This document shows, in pieces, positions 16,692 to 26,722 of a stretch of DNA of 64,000 nt. The first letter of the stretch is position 1. The number at the start of each line of letters is the position of its first letter. The position numbers were made by a program, and so were the translations under genes. This DNA comes from Shinella curvata (lineage in GTDB: Bacteria; Pseudomonadota; Alphaproteobacteria; Rhizobiales; Rhizobiaceae): NCBI RefSeq assembly GCF_022899935.1, contig NZ_JALJCJ010000005.1, positions 537,142 to 601,141 on the forward strand, in the 5' to 3' direction. The notes under the pieces were generated by a model. That model did no database searches, had not been told where the DNA came from, and was given only the letters and a program-made list of their open reading frames with translations.

Positions 16692-17093
16692 ATGTCGCTT
16701 CGTCGCCACGTCGTCGCCAATGCTGCTCCACCGCCGGCCACCGCTCGCTATGCCCATGCCGTGGAAGCCGCTGGCCTGCTCCATGTCACCGGTCAGCTGC
16801 CGATCTACCCCGACAGCCCGGAAGAATCGCTGCCCGCATCGATCGAAGCGCAGGCGGAGCTTGTCTTCCTCAACCTCCGCCGCATCCTCGACGCCACGGG
16901 CTACCGGCTGGAAAACACCGTCTTCGCCCGCATCTATCTCACCCATTTCTCCCGCGACTATGTGGGCCTCAACGCCGTCTATCACCGGCATTTCAGCGAA
17001 GACGCGCATCTGCCGGCGCGTACGACAGTGGGTGTTGCCGCCCTCGGACGCGACGCGCTGGTGGAGATCGATCTCGTCGTGGCGAAGAACTGA
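16692..17093 (+). CDS. RidA/YjgF/RutC-family protein
   Basis: A 133-residue RidA-like protein with family segments LLHVTGQLPIYP, NLRRILDATG, RIYLTHF and the C-terminal PARTTVGVAALGRDALVEID, which includes the conserved Arg of RidA deaminases. These proteins hydrolyse reactive imines or enamines. It is 58 bases downstream of the sfnB-like gene beyond a hairpin and may be independently expressed. The start ATG 16692 gives the usual family length. Confidence 0.85.
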   Translation: MSLRRHVVANAAPPPATARYAHAVEAAGLLHVTGQLPIYPDSPEESLPASIEAQAELVFLNLRRILDATGYRLENTVFARIYLTHFSRDYVGLNAVYHRHFSEDAHLPARTTVGVAALGRDALVEIDLVVAKN

Positions 17094-17174
17094 CGGAGAC
17101 GAAAGGGTGACAGGGCGCGGAACTTCTTCCATAAGGATCCGGATCCGAAGCACCGCAGTAGCCGAAAGCCCGCC

Positions 17175-17732
17175 TTGAGCCCGGAAGACGACACGCCCGC
17201 CGATGTGCCCACCCCGCGCATGTTTTCCTGGGCGCGCAATTCGACGATCTATCGTATCGAACGGCGCATGCACACGGAAAAGCAGCTCTACGATGCCATC
17301 GCCCGCAAGGCGCGCGAAAAATTCGAGGACATCAGCGACGCACAGGTGAAGGCGCTGGCCGATGCAGCGGTGAAATTCGCCTATGACAACAAGGCGCTCG
17401 ACGATACGGCTTTCGCCGAGATGAGCAGCCGCTCCGGCATGCGCAGCGGCAGGTCGAAGCGCGCGGTCGTGCAGAGGCTTTCACAGAAGGGCATCGCCAA
17501 GGAAACAGCCGCCGCCGCGGTCGCCGAAATGGACGATCTCTACGCCGCCATCGTGCTCGCCCGCAAACGCGCCTTCGGCCCGTTTCGCAAGGTGGGGCTG
17601 GACGAAAAGCGCAAGGCCAAGGAGTTTTCCGCCTTCGCCCGCGGCGGTTTCAGCTTCGACATCGGCAGACAGGTCTTCGCCATGACACTGGAGGAGGCCG
17701 AAAACATCCTGGACGCCGGCCGCCATTTCTGA
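17175..17732 (+). CDS. recX: RecX-family recombination regulator
   Basis: A 185-residue helical protein with the RecX three-helix repeat pattern (YDAIARKAREKFED, AVVQRLSQKGI, ARKRAFGPFR). RecX inhibits RecA filament extension. The TTG start is chosen because the PTPRMFSWARNSTIYRIERR N-terminus is the form seen in rhizobial RecX, although its ribosome site is weak; ATG 17220 is the alternative. It is not next to recA, which is usual for alphaproteobacteria. The C-terminal extension of about 40 residues is also typical for the group. Confidence 0.82.
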   Translation: MSPEDDTPADVPTPRMFSWARNSTIYRIERRMHTEKQLYDAIARKAREKFEDISDAQVKALADAAVKFAYDNKALDDTAFAEMSSRSGMRSGRSKRAVVQRLSQKGIAKETAAAAVAEMDDLYAAIVLARKRAFGPFRKVGLDEKRKAKEFSAFARGGFSFDIGRQVFAMTLEEAENILDAGRHF

Positions 17733-17749
17733 CGGCCGGTCCGTCGGTT

Positions 17750-18181
17750 TCACACCACGCGAAAGAAGGTGGCCTTGGCCAGCGTCCCCGCGCCGTTGGT
17801 CAGCAACGTCCCGACAAAAGCCGCATCGCGAAGCCAGGCATAGGCTCCCTCCGCTACCTCGAATTGCGGCACCGTCCGCCCCCGGAAATCGCCGTTCTCA
17901 TCGGCCTGCACGGTTCCGGCGTTGATCAGCGAGATCAGCACGCCATCATGGGTGCGCAATGTATAGCGCGCCCATATTTCGCTGATGCCGTCCGGTCGGG
18001 TCAGGCACCAGTCCGCGCCACCCGGCAGGACTTCGCCATGGATATCCGGCCCTGTGAAGCGTCCGCCCGTGATCGGAATGATTTCGCGCACGCCGCCGCC
18101 GATCTCGCCGACGATGAGGGCGGGCGCGATCTCCGCCTCGATGCGCATCACTAGGTCCAGTTTAGGCTGTTCCGTATCCAT
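17750..18181 (-). CDS. DUF3237-family protein
   Basis: A 143-residue protein with the DUF3237 pattern: a G-rich N-terminus (VGEIGGGVREIIPITGGRFTGPDIHGEVLPGGADWCL), a central RYTLRTHDGVLISL and a C-terminal GTLLTNGAG. The family is a small beta-barrel of unknown function, often near catabolic genes. It lies 12 bases downstream of the gamma-glutamyltransferase-like gene on the same strand and is almost certainly co-transcribed with it. ATG 18181 follows AAGGGA. Confidence 0.82.
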   Translation of the reverse strand: MDTEQPKLDLVMRIEAEIAPALIVGEIGGGVREIIPITGGRFTGPDIHGEVLPGGADWCLTRPDGISEIWARYTLRTHDGVLISLINAGTVQADENGDFRGRTVPQFEVAEGAYAWLRDAAFVGTLLTNGAGTLAKATFFRVV

Positions 18182-18193
18182 GTGCCGTTCCCT

Positions 18194-19786
18194 TCAAAGC
18201 CCGAGCGCAATGCCATCCTTGCGCGATTCGGAGCCCCCGATCAGCGTGCCGTTCTCCCAGTCGATGCGGATCGCCTGCGCCCCGCCGATCGGCCCTTCCG
18301 CCGGAACGAGCGAGAAGCCGCGACGCGTCAGTTCGCTTGCCGTCGCGGCCGGCAATGTGTGTTCTGTCTCGACAAGCGTGCCATCGGGCTTGGGAATGAG
18401 GCGTGGTAGGTCGATCGCCTCCTGCAGGTCCATGCCGTAGTCGAAGACTTTCGAGATAAGATGGGCATGGCCCAGCGCCTGATAGTAGCCTCCCATCACG
18501 CCGAAGGGCATTTCCACCCGCCCGCCGCGCGTTACCATGCCGGGAATGATGGTGTGCAGCGGCCGCTTGCCCGGCGCCACGACATTGGGGTGGCCAGCCT
18601 TCAGCGAAAAACTCTGGCCGCGATTGTGCAGAACCACGCCGGAGCGCGGTGCAACGAGACCGGTGCCGAAACTGTCGAAGACCGAGTTGATGAAGCTGAC
18701 GGCATTGCGGTCGCGATCGACGACGGAAATATAAACGGTGTCGCGATGCAGCGGCATGTCGAAGGCCGGCAGGTCCGTCAGCGCGCGACTAAGATCGATC
18801 ATGCCGGCCAGCCGGTCGGCAAGACCGTCCGACAGCAGTTCCTCGACCGGCACATGCACCTTGTCCGGATCGGCGATCCAGGCGTCGCGTGCGGCATAGG
18901 CAAGCCGCGTCGCCTCGATCTCCAGGTGCAGCCGGTCGGGCGACTGCGGATCGCCCTTGGCCTCGAAGCGGCTCAGTATGTTGAGGATCAATAGCGCGAT
19001 GATGCCCTGGCCGTTCGGCGGGCATTCGTGGATCGTATAGCCGCGGAAATCCGTGGTCACGGGCGTCACGTAGTCGCCCCGGGCGCCGGCAAAATCTTCC
19101 AGCGTGTGCAGCCCGCCCAGCGAGCGCAGATAGGACACCATGTCCTCCGCAACCGCCCCCGTATAGAACCCGTCGCGCCCCTCTGCCGCAATGCGTTTCA
19201 GCGTGGCGGCAAGCTCCGGCTGGCGATGCACCTCGCCAACTCTTGGCGCACGGCCATTCGGAAGAAAGATGCGAGCGGCCGTTGGGTCGGCGGCCAGAAG
19301 CTCCTCCTCCAGCTGCCAGTCGCGATGAACGCGTGGGCTGATCGCGTAGCCCTCCTCGGCAAAGCGGACGGCCGGCGCCAGAACCTCGGCAAAGGACATG
19401 CGGCCGTGATCGGCATGCAGCCGCGTCCAGGCATCGATGGCGCCGGGAATGGTCACGGATGACGGAGACTGGCGCGGCACTTCGGCAAGGCCACGCTCGG
19501 CAAACCAGTCGAGCGTCAGCGCGGCAGGCGTGCGACCGGAACCGTTATAGGCGACCACCTTGTCGGAGCCGTCAGGCGCAAAAAGCACGAAACAATCGCC
19601 GCCGATGCCCGTCGAGCCCGGCTCGACGACGCATTGCACGGCAGAAGCGGCAATGGCCGCATCCATCGCATTGCCGCCGGCCTCCATGATCTGCAACGCA
19701 CAGAGCGTCGCGGAGGGATGCGAGGTCGCCGCCATCGCATGACGGGACACGGCCACGGAGCGGGTCGGCCTTTCGAAATTGCGCAT
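18194..19786 (-). CDS. Gamma-glutamyltransferase-family N-terminal nucleophile hydrolase
   Basis: A 530-residue member of the gamma-glutamyltransferase family, which is made as one chain and cut before a catalytic Thr. The expected nucleophile is Thr350 in RDTVYISVVDRD (canonical enzymes have TTHxSVVD). Upstream family segments include GGNAMDAAIAA and GIGGDCF. There is no signal peptide, so unlike secreted GGTs it should be cytoplasmic. The second Thr and the His of the TTH motif are replaced, suggesting a substrate other than glutathione. It lies in an operon with DUF3237, downstream of a lysR-type gene. Confidence 0.85.
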   Translation of the reverse strand: MRNFERPTRSVAVSRHAMAATSHPSATLCALQIMEAGGNAMDAAIAASAVQCVVEPGSTGIGGDCFVLFAPDGSDKVVAYNGSGRTPAALTLDWFAERGLAEVPRQSPSSVTIPGAIDAWTRLHADHGRMSFAEVLAPAVRFAEEGYAISPRVHRDWQLEEELLAADPTAARIFLPNGRAPRVGEVHRQPELAATLKRIAAEGRDGFYTGAVAEDMVSYLRSLGGLHTLEDFAGARGDYVTPVTTDFRGYTIHECPPNGQGIIALLILNILSRFEAKGDPQSPDRLHLEIEATRLAYAARDAWIADPDKVHVPVEELLSDGLADRLAGMIDLSRALTDLPAFDMPLHRDTVYISVVDRDRNAVSFINSVFDSFGTGLVAPRSGVVLHNRGQSFSLKAGHPNVVAPGKRPLHTIIPGMVTRGGRVEMPFGVMGGYYQALGHAHLISKVFDYGMDLQEAIDLPRLIPKPDGTLVETEHTLPAATASELTRRGFSLVPAEGPIGGAQAIRIDWENGTLIGGSESRKDGIALGL

Positions 19787-19847
19787 TCTCTTCGTTCTCC
19801 TCGGATGTTTTTACCCCGCCGGATCGGCAGGTTCTTATGGTTTGGCT

Positions 19848-20714
19848 TCAGGGGCGTGCGTTGAGGGCGAAGCCCTTGCCGAAGCGCTCGCGCACCTTGC
19901 GGGAAAAGGCCGAGACGGTGGCGTGGTCGGCCGAACGCGCCGTGACGAGCACGAATTCCACATCCTCCAGCGCCGGCAGCGAGGGCGGGGCGATTTCGCG
20001 AAGACCTGACGGCGCCAGGCTGCGCGGCTGCACCAGCACGCCCATGCCCGCCCTTGCCGCCGCCGTCAGCCCGCTGAGGCTCTGGCAGGAACAGACGATG
20101 CGCCAGGACACGCCGCTGCGCTCCAGTGCCTCCATCAACAGCACGCGTGTCAGGCTCGGCGGCGGAAACACGATCAGCGGCAGTGTCGGCTTGGTCAGAA
20201 TCGCATCCGGATCGCTCGCCAGCCACACAAGCGGCTCGCGCAGGATGGCATCGCCGCGCTGTTCGCCGATCCGGCGCTTTGCCATGACGAGATCGAGCTC
20301 ACCACGATCCTGCATGTCGGCCAGCGTCTTGGAGAGTGCCACGGAAAGCTGGAGATCGACGGAGGGATGATCCGCGATGAAATCCTCCAGCAGTCCCGGC
20401 AATTGTCCGCTCACCAGATCCTCGGAAATGCCGAGGCGGAAGGGGCCGCGCGGCGCTTGCGCATCGAAGCGCGCAACCGTCTGACGTTCCAACGCGAGGA
20501 GTTGGCGCGCATTCGGCAGAAGCGCTTCGCCGTCGCTGGTCAACCGCACCGCATGGGTGTCGCGGTCGAGAAGCCGCCGGCCGAGGCTGCGCTCCAGCCG
20601 CTGGAGATGCTGGCTGACCGTCGACTGGCCCAGGTTGAGCCGCTCGGCCGAAAGCGTGAAGCTTCCGGTCTGGGCCACCATGACAAAGCTGCGCAACTGG
20701 GCAAGATCGAGCAT
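19848..20714 (-). CDS. LysR-family transcriptional regulator
   Basis: A 288-residue regulator with an N-terminal LysR winged helix (LRSFVMVAQTGSFTLSAERLNLGQSTVSQHLQRLE) and a C-terminal periplasmic-binding-like effector domain. The start is taken as ATG 20714, giving the normal family opening MLDLAQLRSF; two upstream in-frame starts would add an unusual extension. It is 61 bases upstream of the gamma-glutamyltransferase-like gene and divergent from the SBF-type transporter (90-base gap), so it may control either or both. Confidence 0.88.
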   Translation of the reverse strand: MLDLAQLRSFVMVAQTGSFTLSAERLNLGQSTVSQHLQRLERSLGRRLLDRDTHAVRLTSDGEALLPNARQLLALERQTVARFDAQAPRGPFRLGISEDLVSGQLPGLLEDFIADHPSVDLQLSVALSKTLADMQDRGELDLVMAKRRIGEQRGDAILREPLVWLASDPDAILTKPTLPLIVFPPPSLTRVLLMEALERSGVSWRIVCSCQSLSGLTAAARAGMGVLVQPRSLAPSGLREIAPPSLPALEDVEFVLVTARSADHATVSAFSRKVRERFGKGFALNARP

Positions 20715-20804
20715 ATCACGTTTCTCGATAAGCATTATCGGATTGCATCGCAAAACAGGATAGCGCATTTTGGAAACCTGTCGAGACCTTCCGGACCGTA
20801 ACCA

Positions 20805-21794
20805 ATGAAACGCCTCCTGCCTGATACGTTTACGCTGCTGCTTGTCGGCGCCGTGCTGCTCGCGTCCTTGCTGCCGATATCAGGCGAACCGGCGCAATGG
20901 TTCTCCATCGCCACCAATGCCGCGATCGCGCTCCTGTTCTTCCTACACGGTGCGCGCCTTTCCACGGATGTGGTGATCGCCGGCTTCCTGCACTGGCGCC
21001 TGCAACTCTTCATCCTCGTCACGACCTTCGTGGCCTTCCCGCTGCTCGGCCTCGGGCTCGGCCTGTTCTCGCCCTGGCTGATCGACCAGCCGATTTATCT
21101 CGGCCTGCTTTTTCTCTGCGTTCTACCGTCCACCGTACAGTCGTCGATCGCTTTCACCTCGATGGCCGGCGGCAATGTGCCGGCCGCGATCTGCGCGGCC
21201 TCCACGTCCAACATTCTCGGAATTTTCCTGACGCCGGCGCTCGTCGCCCTGCTGTTTTCCGCCGGCGGCCATGTCGGCATGTCCTTCGACATGGTCTGGA
21301 AGATCATGCTGCAGCTCTTCCTGCCCTTCGTCGCGGGCCAGGTGTTGCAGCCGTTCATCGGCAACTGGATCCGCTCGAAGAAGACCCTGCTCAACCCCTT
21401 CGATCGCGGCTCCATCCTGATGGTGGTCTATCTCGCCTTCTCCGAGGCGGTGACGGAAGGCATATGGCAGAAGCTTGCCATCGAGGACCTCGCCCTTCTC
21501 ATCGTCGTCGATTGCCTGCTCCTGGCCGCCGTCCTCGCCATTACCAGCTTCGGCGGCAAGCTCTTCGGCTTCAACCGCGAGGACCGCATCACCGCCGTCT
21601 TCTGCGGCTCGAAGAAGAGCCTCGCCAGCGGCGTGCCCATGGCGAGCGTGATCTTCGCCGGCCAGTCTATCGGCGCCATCGTGCTGCCGCTGATGCTCTT
21701 CCACCAGATCCAGCTGATGGTCTGCGCCTGGCTCGCCCGCGTCTATGCGGAGCGGAAAAAGGGGCCGGAGGCCAGCGCCGCGCAGGCGGGCTGA
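20805..21794 (+). CDS. Bile acid:sodium symporter-family (SBF-like, SLC10A7/YfeH type) transporter
   Basis: A 329-residue membrane protein with about ten hydrophobic segments and the SBF hallmarks VLPSTVQSSIAFTSMAGGN and CGSKKSLASGVPMA. Members carry bile acids, organic anions or unknown solutes with sodium. It is transcribed away from the lysR-type gene, the classic arrangement of a LysR target, and converges on the response-regulator gene. Confidence 0.88.
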   Translation: MKRLLPDTFTLLLVGAVLLASLLPISGEPAQWFSIATNAAIALLFFLHGARLSTDVVIAGFLHWRLQLFILVTTFVAFPLLGLGLGLFSPWLIDQPIYLGLLFLCVLPSTVQSSIAFTSMAGGNVPAAICAASTSNILGIFLTPALVALLFSAGGHVGMSFDMVWKIMLQLFLPFVAGQVLQPFIGNWIRSKKTLLNPFDRGSILMVVYLAFSEAVTEGIWQKLAIEDLALLIVVDCLLLAAVLAITSFGGKLFGFNREDRITAVFCGSKKSLASGVPMASVIFAGQSIGAIVLPLMLFHQIQLMVCAWLARVYAERKKGPEASAAQAG

Positions 21795-21801
21795 GATTGG
21801 A

Positions 21802-22173
21802 TCAGCCGGCGCTGGGAAGCAGCGCTTCGATCTTGCCAAGCAGGCGCGGCAAATCGATGGGCTTGGTGTCGAAGTCATTGCAACCGGCATCGCGGGCGCG
21901 GGCTTCGTCCACGCTCATGGCATGGGCAGTCAGCGCAATGATCGGCAGACCTGCATTGGCGGGATTGTCGCGGATGCGGCGCGTCGCCTCGCAGCCGTCG
22001 ATACCGGGCAGGCCGATATCCATGAGGACGAGGTCGGGCGCGTCGGAGGCGGCCCGCATGACGGCCTCCTCGCCATCGATCGCGAAGATCACAGCGTAGC
22101 CCTTGCGCTCCAGTCGGCGCGAGAGCATGTCGCGGTTCATCTCGTTGTCTTCGACCAACAGAATTTTTGGCAT
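21802..22173 (-). CDS. Single-domain response regulator (CheY/DivK-like)
   Basis: A 123-residue receiver domain without an output domain. Acidic pocket residues are in LLVEDNE, the phospho-acceptor is Asp52 (LVLMDIGLP), and the conserved Thr/Lys are in ALTAHAM and TKPID (Lys104). It starts four bases after the hybrid kinase gene, so it is translated from the same mRNA. It is the natural phosphotransfer partner of that kinase, and may dock on a SpoIIE protein or the T6SS regulators; the latter is inference. Confidence 0.9.
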   Translation of the reverse strand: MPKILLVEDNEMNRDMLSRRLERKGYAVIFAIDGEEAVMRAASDAPDLVLMDIGLPGIDGCEATRRIRDNPANAGLPIIALTAHAMSVDEARARDAGCNDFDTKPIDLPRLLGKIEALLPSAG

Positions 22174-22177
22174 GGCA

Positions 22178-24895
22178 TCAACTCCCGTCGGCGTTCGGTG
22201 AGCGCGCGAAAAGCACGTCGCGCAGCGCCTGCGTCAATTCGACATGCGCGCCGCCCTTGCCGATGATCTGCGTGGCACGCGCACTCAAAAGCTCGCGCTC
22301 CGCATTGGAAAGGTGTTTTGCCGTGACGACAAGCACCGGCACGGCGTTCCATTCCGCTCGTCCCCGAAGTGCCGCGAGAAATTCGAAACCATTCATTTCC
22401 GGCATCTGCAGGTCGAGCAGGATGGCGATCGGCGGCGGGTTTTCGGCAAGCCAGGCCATGCCTTGCCGGCCGTTTTCCGTCAAAGCCGCGCTGCGGCCGA
22501 GCTTTTCCACCGTGCGCTGCATCAAAAGCCGCGTCGCCGCGTCGTCCTCGACGACCAGCACCGTGCCCTCCTCCCCGCCGCCGGTGAGACGCGACAGGAA
22601 ATCGCTGAGTTCGCCGCGATCGACCGGCTTGGTGAGCATGGCAGCGGCCCCCAGCGTGAAGCCGAGCGCCTTTTCATTGCTGATGCTGACGATGACGACG
22701 GGAATGCCCGAAAGATCGGGATCGGATTTCAACGCGACCAGCACCGACCAGCCGTCCATCTGCGGCATCAGGATATCGAGCGTGATGGCCGCCGGGCGGT
22801 GTTTGCGCGCCATTTCCAGCGCCTGCTCACCGCTGCTGGCATAGAGCACGCGGTAGCCGTCGCGCTTCAGGTGCGAGCCGATGATGTTCATCGACGCCTC
22901 GTCGTCATCAACGACAAGCACGGACGGGCGGTCGGAAGGCTCCGCTTTCGCGGGCGTGACCTTCTCCTCCGCGGCCTCGCTGAGCGCTGCGGTCTCATCC
23001 GGATCGGGCAGCGTGAATATAAAGCGCGAGCCCTCGCCCGGATGGCTCTCAACGATGAGGTCGCCGCCGAGCATCAGCGCGAAGCTGCGGCTGATCGCAA
23101 GGCCAAGGCCCGTACCGCCGAATTTGCGCGACGTCGAACTGTCGGCCTGCGAAAAGGCCTGGAAGAGCCGGCCGAGCTGTTCCTCGTTCATGCCGATGCC
23201 GGTATCCGTCACTGTCAGAAATAGCTGCCGCTCTGCGCCCGTTCCCTGTCGTACGACGGCGAGCGTGACCGTTCCCTTGTCGGTGAACTTGCAGGCGTTG
23301 GAAAGTAGATTGAGCAGCGCCTGCTTGACCTTGGTGACGTCGGTCTCGATCGATCCGATGTCATCGGGGCAATCCACCACGAAACTGTTGCCGTTTTTGG
23401 CGGCGAGCGGCCGGATCAACGCCGCGACATCACCGACAAGCGCCGAAATGCCGAAGCGCTCCTTGTAGACCTCCATGCGGCCGGCCTCGATCTTCGAAAG
23501 GTCGAGAATGCCGTTGATGAGGCCGAGCAGATGGTTGCCAGCGCTCTCGATCTTCTTGAGGTCGGGCAGGAAGTCGCTCTGGCCTGTATCCTGCGCGTCC
23601 TCCTGCAAGATCTGCGCATAGCCGATGATGGCGTTGAGCGGTGTGCGCAGCTCGTGGCTCATATTGGCGAGGAACTCGGATTTGACCTGCGTGGCGCGCT
23701 GCGCCTCGTCGCGGGCAAGCTCCAGCTCCTCCTGCCGGCGGCGCAGCTCCGTGATGTCGACATAGACGATGGTGAAGCCGCCCTCGTGGGTGGGCCGCTC
23801 GCTGATCTGCATCCAGCGGCCGTCCCGGAAGGGAACGACGCGGGTGGCGCTGTGATCATGCGCGGCGAGCCGTGTCGCAACCCACTCGTCGAAGGGCTGT
23901 TCGAGCACGACGATGTCACGCCCGCCCGCCTCGATGACATCGCGGAACGTCGATGTGCCGGGCACGAAGGTTTCGTGGATCGGATGCATGTCGCGAAACC
24001 GCTGATTGGTGATGATCAGCCGCTCGTCCGGGCTGTAAAGCGCAAAGCCCTCCGCAATGCTTTCGATGGCGTCCTCCATCGTCCGGCGCTGGTTTTCCGC
24101 TTCACGCGTCAGCCGCTCGCGCTCCCGCTGGCCTTGTTTGAGCAATTGCAACGCCTCGCTCACCCGGCCAAGTTCATCCGCGCCGGCCGGCGGCACGGCG
24201 ACATTCGTGTCGCCGTTCGTCAGCCCCCGCACGGCGGTGACGATCTCGCCGAGCGGCTTCAGGATTGACCCGAGGATGACGACCGTCAGCACCGTCCCGA
24301 TGATGACGGCGGCAATCGACAGAAGCGAGGCGACATTTGCGGCCCGCTCGAACTGCAGAAGGATGTTTGCCCGCGCCGCCGCCGCCTGCCGGCCGAGATC
24401 GGCCTGGAGCGCGGCGAGCTGGTCCTCGACGCCGATGCCATACCGCCGCGCCTCTGCGAAATGTGTGTTGCCGATGACGCGCTGGTCGTCCGTATAGGCC
24501 TCGACGGCCTGGTTGGCGAGATCGTCAAACCGCTCCACCTCCTTACGGATCGCCGCAGCCTCCGTCGGGCGATATTCGGCCAGCGTGTCGAGCCGTTCGC
24601 GAAGCCGCGTGCGCGCCTCTTCGGCACGGGTTTCGGCGAGCGTCAGCAGGCTGACCGAGAGGTCGGCCTGCCAGTAACGCAGACTGTTGAAATCGGCGCG
24701 CACCTCATGCGCGACGGCGATGATCTGGGCGATGCGGTTCGCCTCGTCCTCCGAGCGCAGCGCCTCGGAAAGCTCGCTGCGGGTGAAGAGGCTGCTGCCG
24801 ATGGTGGCAACCAGCAACACCGCCGCCAGCAGGACGAGACGCACGCGGATCGGCAGGCGTCGCAGCGAAAGGGCCGAACCCGCCGCAGCTGTCAT
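22178..24895 (-). CDS. Hybrid sensor histidine kinase (HAMP-PAS-HisKA-HATPase-REC-REC)
   Basis: A 905-residue inner-membrane kinase. Membrane segments span about 17-36 and 188-211 and flank a 150-residue helical periplasmic sensor. HAMP follows (about 212-264), then PAS (about 275-390), HisKA with His414 (NMSHELRTP), HATPase with N-box Asn533 and G-boxes DTGIGM and [10 protein letters not shown], and two receivers with Asp707 (TLDILMP) and Asp828 (LLDLQMP). There is no Hpt domain, so phosphate may pass to the downstream single receiver. The ATG overlaps the stop of the heme-type sensor gene (ATGA), implying that the sensor feeds this kinase. The three genes form one operon next to the SpoIIE genes. 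Confidence 0.92.
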   Translation of the reverse strand: MTAAAGSALSLRRLPIRVRLVLLAAVLLVATIGSSLFTRSELSEALRSEDEANRIAQIIAVAHEVRADFNSLRYWQADLSVSLLTLAETRAEEARTRLRERLDTLAEYRPTEAAAIRKEVERFDDLANQAVEAYTDDQRVIGNTHFAEARRYGIGVEDQLAALQADLGRQAAAARANILLQFERAANVASLLSIAAVIIGTVLTVVILGSILKPLGEIVTAVRGLTNGDTNVAVPPAGADELGRVSEALQLLKQGQRERERLTREAENQRRTMEDAIESIAEGFALYSPDERLIITNQRFRDMHPIHETFVPGTSTFRDVIEAGGRDIVVLEQPFDEWVATRLAAHDHSATRVVPFRDGRWMQISERPTHEGGFTIVYVDITELRRRQEELELARDEAQRATQVKSEFLANMSHELRTPLNAIIGYAQILQEDAQDTGQSDFLPDLKKIESAGNHLLGLINGILDLSKIEAGRMEVYKERFGISALVGDVAALIRPLAAKNGNSFVVDCPDDIGSIETDVTKVKQALLNLLSNACKFTDKGTVTLAVVRQGTGAERQLFLTVTDTGIGMNEEQLGRLFQAFSQADSSTSRKFGGTGLGLAISRSFALMLGGDLIVESHPGEGSRFIFTLPDPDETAALSEAAEEKVTPAKAEPSDRPSVLVVDDDEASMNIIGSHLKRDGYRVLYASSGEQALEMARKHRPAAITLDILMPQMDGWSVLVALKSDPDLSGIPVVIVSISNEKALGFTLGAAAMLTKPVDRGELSDFLSRLTGGGEEGTVLVVEDDAATRLLMQRTVEKLGRSAALTENGRQGMAWLAENPPPIAILLDLQMPEMNGFEFLAALRGRAEWNAVPVLVVTAKHLSNAERELLSARATQIIGKGGAHVELTQALRDVLFARSPNADGS

Positions 24896-25662
24896 TGCGG
24901 TATCAGCCCGATGCTGATCACACCGCCGAGATCGCCCTCGTGCGCGCCTTCCTTGGGATAGCCCGTGATGTCGAGTTCACCGGCCGGGTCACCGTGACAG
25001 GTCAGACAGGAGGGGGCGTAATATTCCGGCACCATCACGCGCGTCCGACGCCGGCCATCCTCTTCCACCGTCGCCGAATAGATCTGGCCCTTCGGCCAGT
25101 CGGCGGCCTCGAGATAGTCGCGGATCGCCGCAGCCTCGAAGGCATCCGGCCGGGCCTTGCGGTTGCGGATCAGCACGGGCGGCGCAGTGAATTTCATGCT
25201 GGCTTCCGTGCCGATGCGAGCCTCGAAAGCCTCGTTGACCAGGCGGGTGAAGGTGGCGGGAATGAAACCCTTGAAACCCTTGCCCTTTGCGTTGATCGTC
25301 GCCTGGTTGGCATCCATCACCGCGACCACGGCATCCATCTGCGCCTTGAGCAGCCGTCCCTCATAGGAGGCCGGATCGACCGTACGGGGATCGCGCCGGG
25401 TCGCCTTCTGGTAATTGGCGATGGCCTCCGCCAGCACGACGGCGCCGGAAAGCCCCTTGTCACCGATATTGGGATCGTTGATCCGCGCCTGATTGACGGA
25501 AACGACCGCGCGCGCCGACTGCAGCATCGTCGCGACGCTGCGCGCGATGGCAAGATCCTCCGGTCCCGCTTCTTCAGCTGAAACGCTGCCCGCAAGCAGC
25601 GGAAAAACCAGGAATGCGGCAAGGCCGCTTTTCACGAACGGGATGATGGCCGCCTCCCTCAT
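24892..25662 (-). CDS. Periplasmic heme-type sensor protein (DUF3365/Tll0287-like)
   Basis: About 256 residues with a signal peptide ([18 protein letters not shown]) followed by a DUF3365 domain. A c-type heme motif CLTCH lies near the C-terminus ([36 protein letters not shown]), as in Tll0287-like heme proteins and in the sensor regions of some histidine kinases. Here it is a free-standing periplasmic protein whose stop overlaps the hybrid kinase start. This suggests a redox or gas sensor acting on the kinase periplasmic domain. The start is uncertain; ATG 25662 is chosen for the signal peptide although its ribosome site is poor. Confidence 0.8.
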   Translation of the reverse strand: MREAAIIPFVKSGLAAFLVFPLLAGSVSAEEAGPEDLAIARSVATMLQSARAVVSVNQARINDPNIGDKGLSGAVVLAEAIANYQKATRRDPRTVDPASYEGRLLKAQMDAVVAVMDANQATINAKGKGFKGFIPATFTRLVNEAFEARIGTEASMKFTAPPVLIRNRKARPDAFEAAAIRDYLEAADWPKGQIYSATVEEDGRRRTRVMVPEYYAPSCLTCHGDPAGELDITGYPKEGAHEGDLGGVISIGLIPQ

Positions 25663-25795
25663 CACAGACAGCAAACCGGCAGTACGCTGATGGAAACATA
25701 GCGCAATTCCACCGCCCGGCAATCGACAAATCAGGAAGGGCGCGTCGCCTGGGGCACGCGAACACAATTGCGTGAACGCCATCCCAAGATGTGTG

Positions 25796-26722
25796 TCAGA
25801 AGCGAACTTCCAGCAACGAGAAGTCGTCCGGCAAGGGGCCGGCCGCGTTGAAGGAGCGGACCCATTCATGGATATCCTGCGGGCGGCTGCCATGTGCTGC
25901 GGCCTGCTCGGCCAGTGCATCGACGCTCAGCATGGCATCGCCGGGGCCATTCACCTCAAAGGTGCCGTCACTGATGACGAGCAGGCGGTCGCCGGGCGCG
26001 ATGCGGGTCACGCTGCTGTCGTAGTCCATGTCGGACAGGGCGCCGATCGCGACGCCGCCGACGGTGATGAGCATTTCATGGCCGGCACCGTCGGCGCGCA
26101 GCAGGATCGAAGGCGGATGACCGCCGGTGGCAAAACGCAGCTCTCCTGTGCTCTTTCGGTAGACGCCATACCAGATGGTGAAGAACATATTGTTCTGCTT
26201 TTCCATCGGGAAGGTGTCGTTGAGCGCCTTCAGCACGGTCGAGGGATCCCGGAAATCAGCGTTTGCCAGCGCCGAGGCCCTGAGCACGTTGATGACGGTG
26301 ACGGAAAGCAGCGCCGCGCCGACCCCGTGGCCGCAGACATCGAGCAGGTAGATGGCGAAATGATCGTCGTCGATCCAGTGATAGCCGAACGAATCGCCGC
26401 CGAGTTCCGTGGAGGGCACGAGCAGCCAATCGGTCGCCGGGCTGGCCGCACGCTTGTCCGGCAGGATGGAGAAGACGTAGCGGCCGGCGTCATTCAGTTC
26501 CGCGTCCAGGCGCGCCTGCGTGCTTTCCAGCAGCAGGTTCTGCTCGGCGAGCTGATCCTCCACCGCCTCACCATGCTCGATCATCGCTTCGTAGAGCAGC
26601 TTCAGATCGTCGTATTCGGCTTGCAGTTGCGCAAAATCGAGACGCAGCTGGGTGACTTCGGCGGTCTCCGCGCTTTCGCTGGATCCTGAAGAAGCAAGGC
26701 TTGGGTTTGACGAATCTTTCAT
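25796..26722 (-). CDS. SpoIIE-type PP2C protein serine/threonine phosphatase with coiled-coil N-terminus
   Basis: A 308-residue soluble protein. Residues 20-75 are a predicted coiled coil. Residues 85-308 are a SpoIIE/PP2C domain with the metal motifs GGDSFGYHWID and LLDVCGHGVGAAL, then ATGGHPPSILL, ISDGTFEV and the terminal DDFSLLEVRF. All metal-binding Asp positions look intact, so it should be active. Proteins of this kind dephosphorylate STAS-domain antagonists. It is divergent from the slr1658/slr1659-type operon and is followed, after 133 bases, by the heme-sensor/kinase operon on its own strand. Confidence 0.9.
   Translation of the reverse strand: MKDSSNPSLASSGSSESAETAEVTQLRLDFAQLQAEYDDLKLLYEAMIEHGEAVEDQLAEQNLLLESTQARLDAELNDAGRYVFSILPDKRAASPATDWLLVPSTELGGDSFGYHWIDDDHFAIYLLDVCGHGVGAALLSVTVINVLRASALANADFRDPSTVLKALNDTFPMEKQNNMFFTIWYGVYRKSTGELRFATGGHPPSILLRADGAGHEMLITVGGVAIGALSDMDYDSSVTRIAPGDRLLVISDGTFEVNGPGDAMLSVDALAEQAAAHGSRPQDIHEWVRSFNAAGPLPDDFSLLEVRF

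Noticed and set aside
25663..25920. N-terminal extension of the DUF3365-type gene to 25920
   Set aside because: The extension would bury the signal peptide, overlap the SpoIIE gene and add low-quality sequence.
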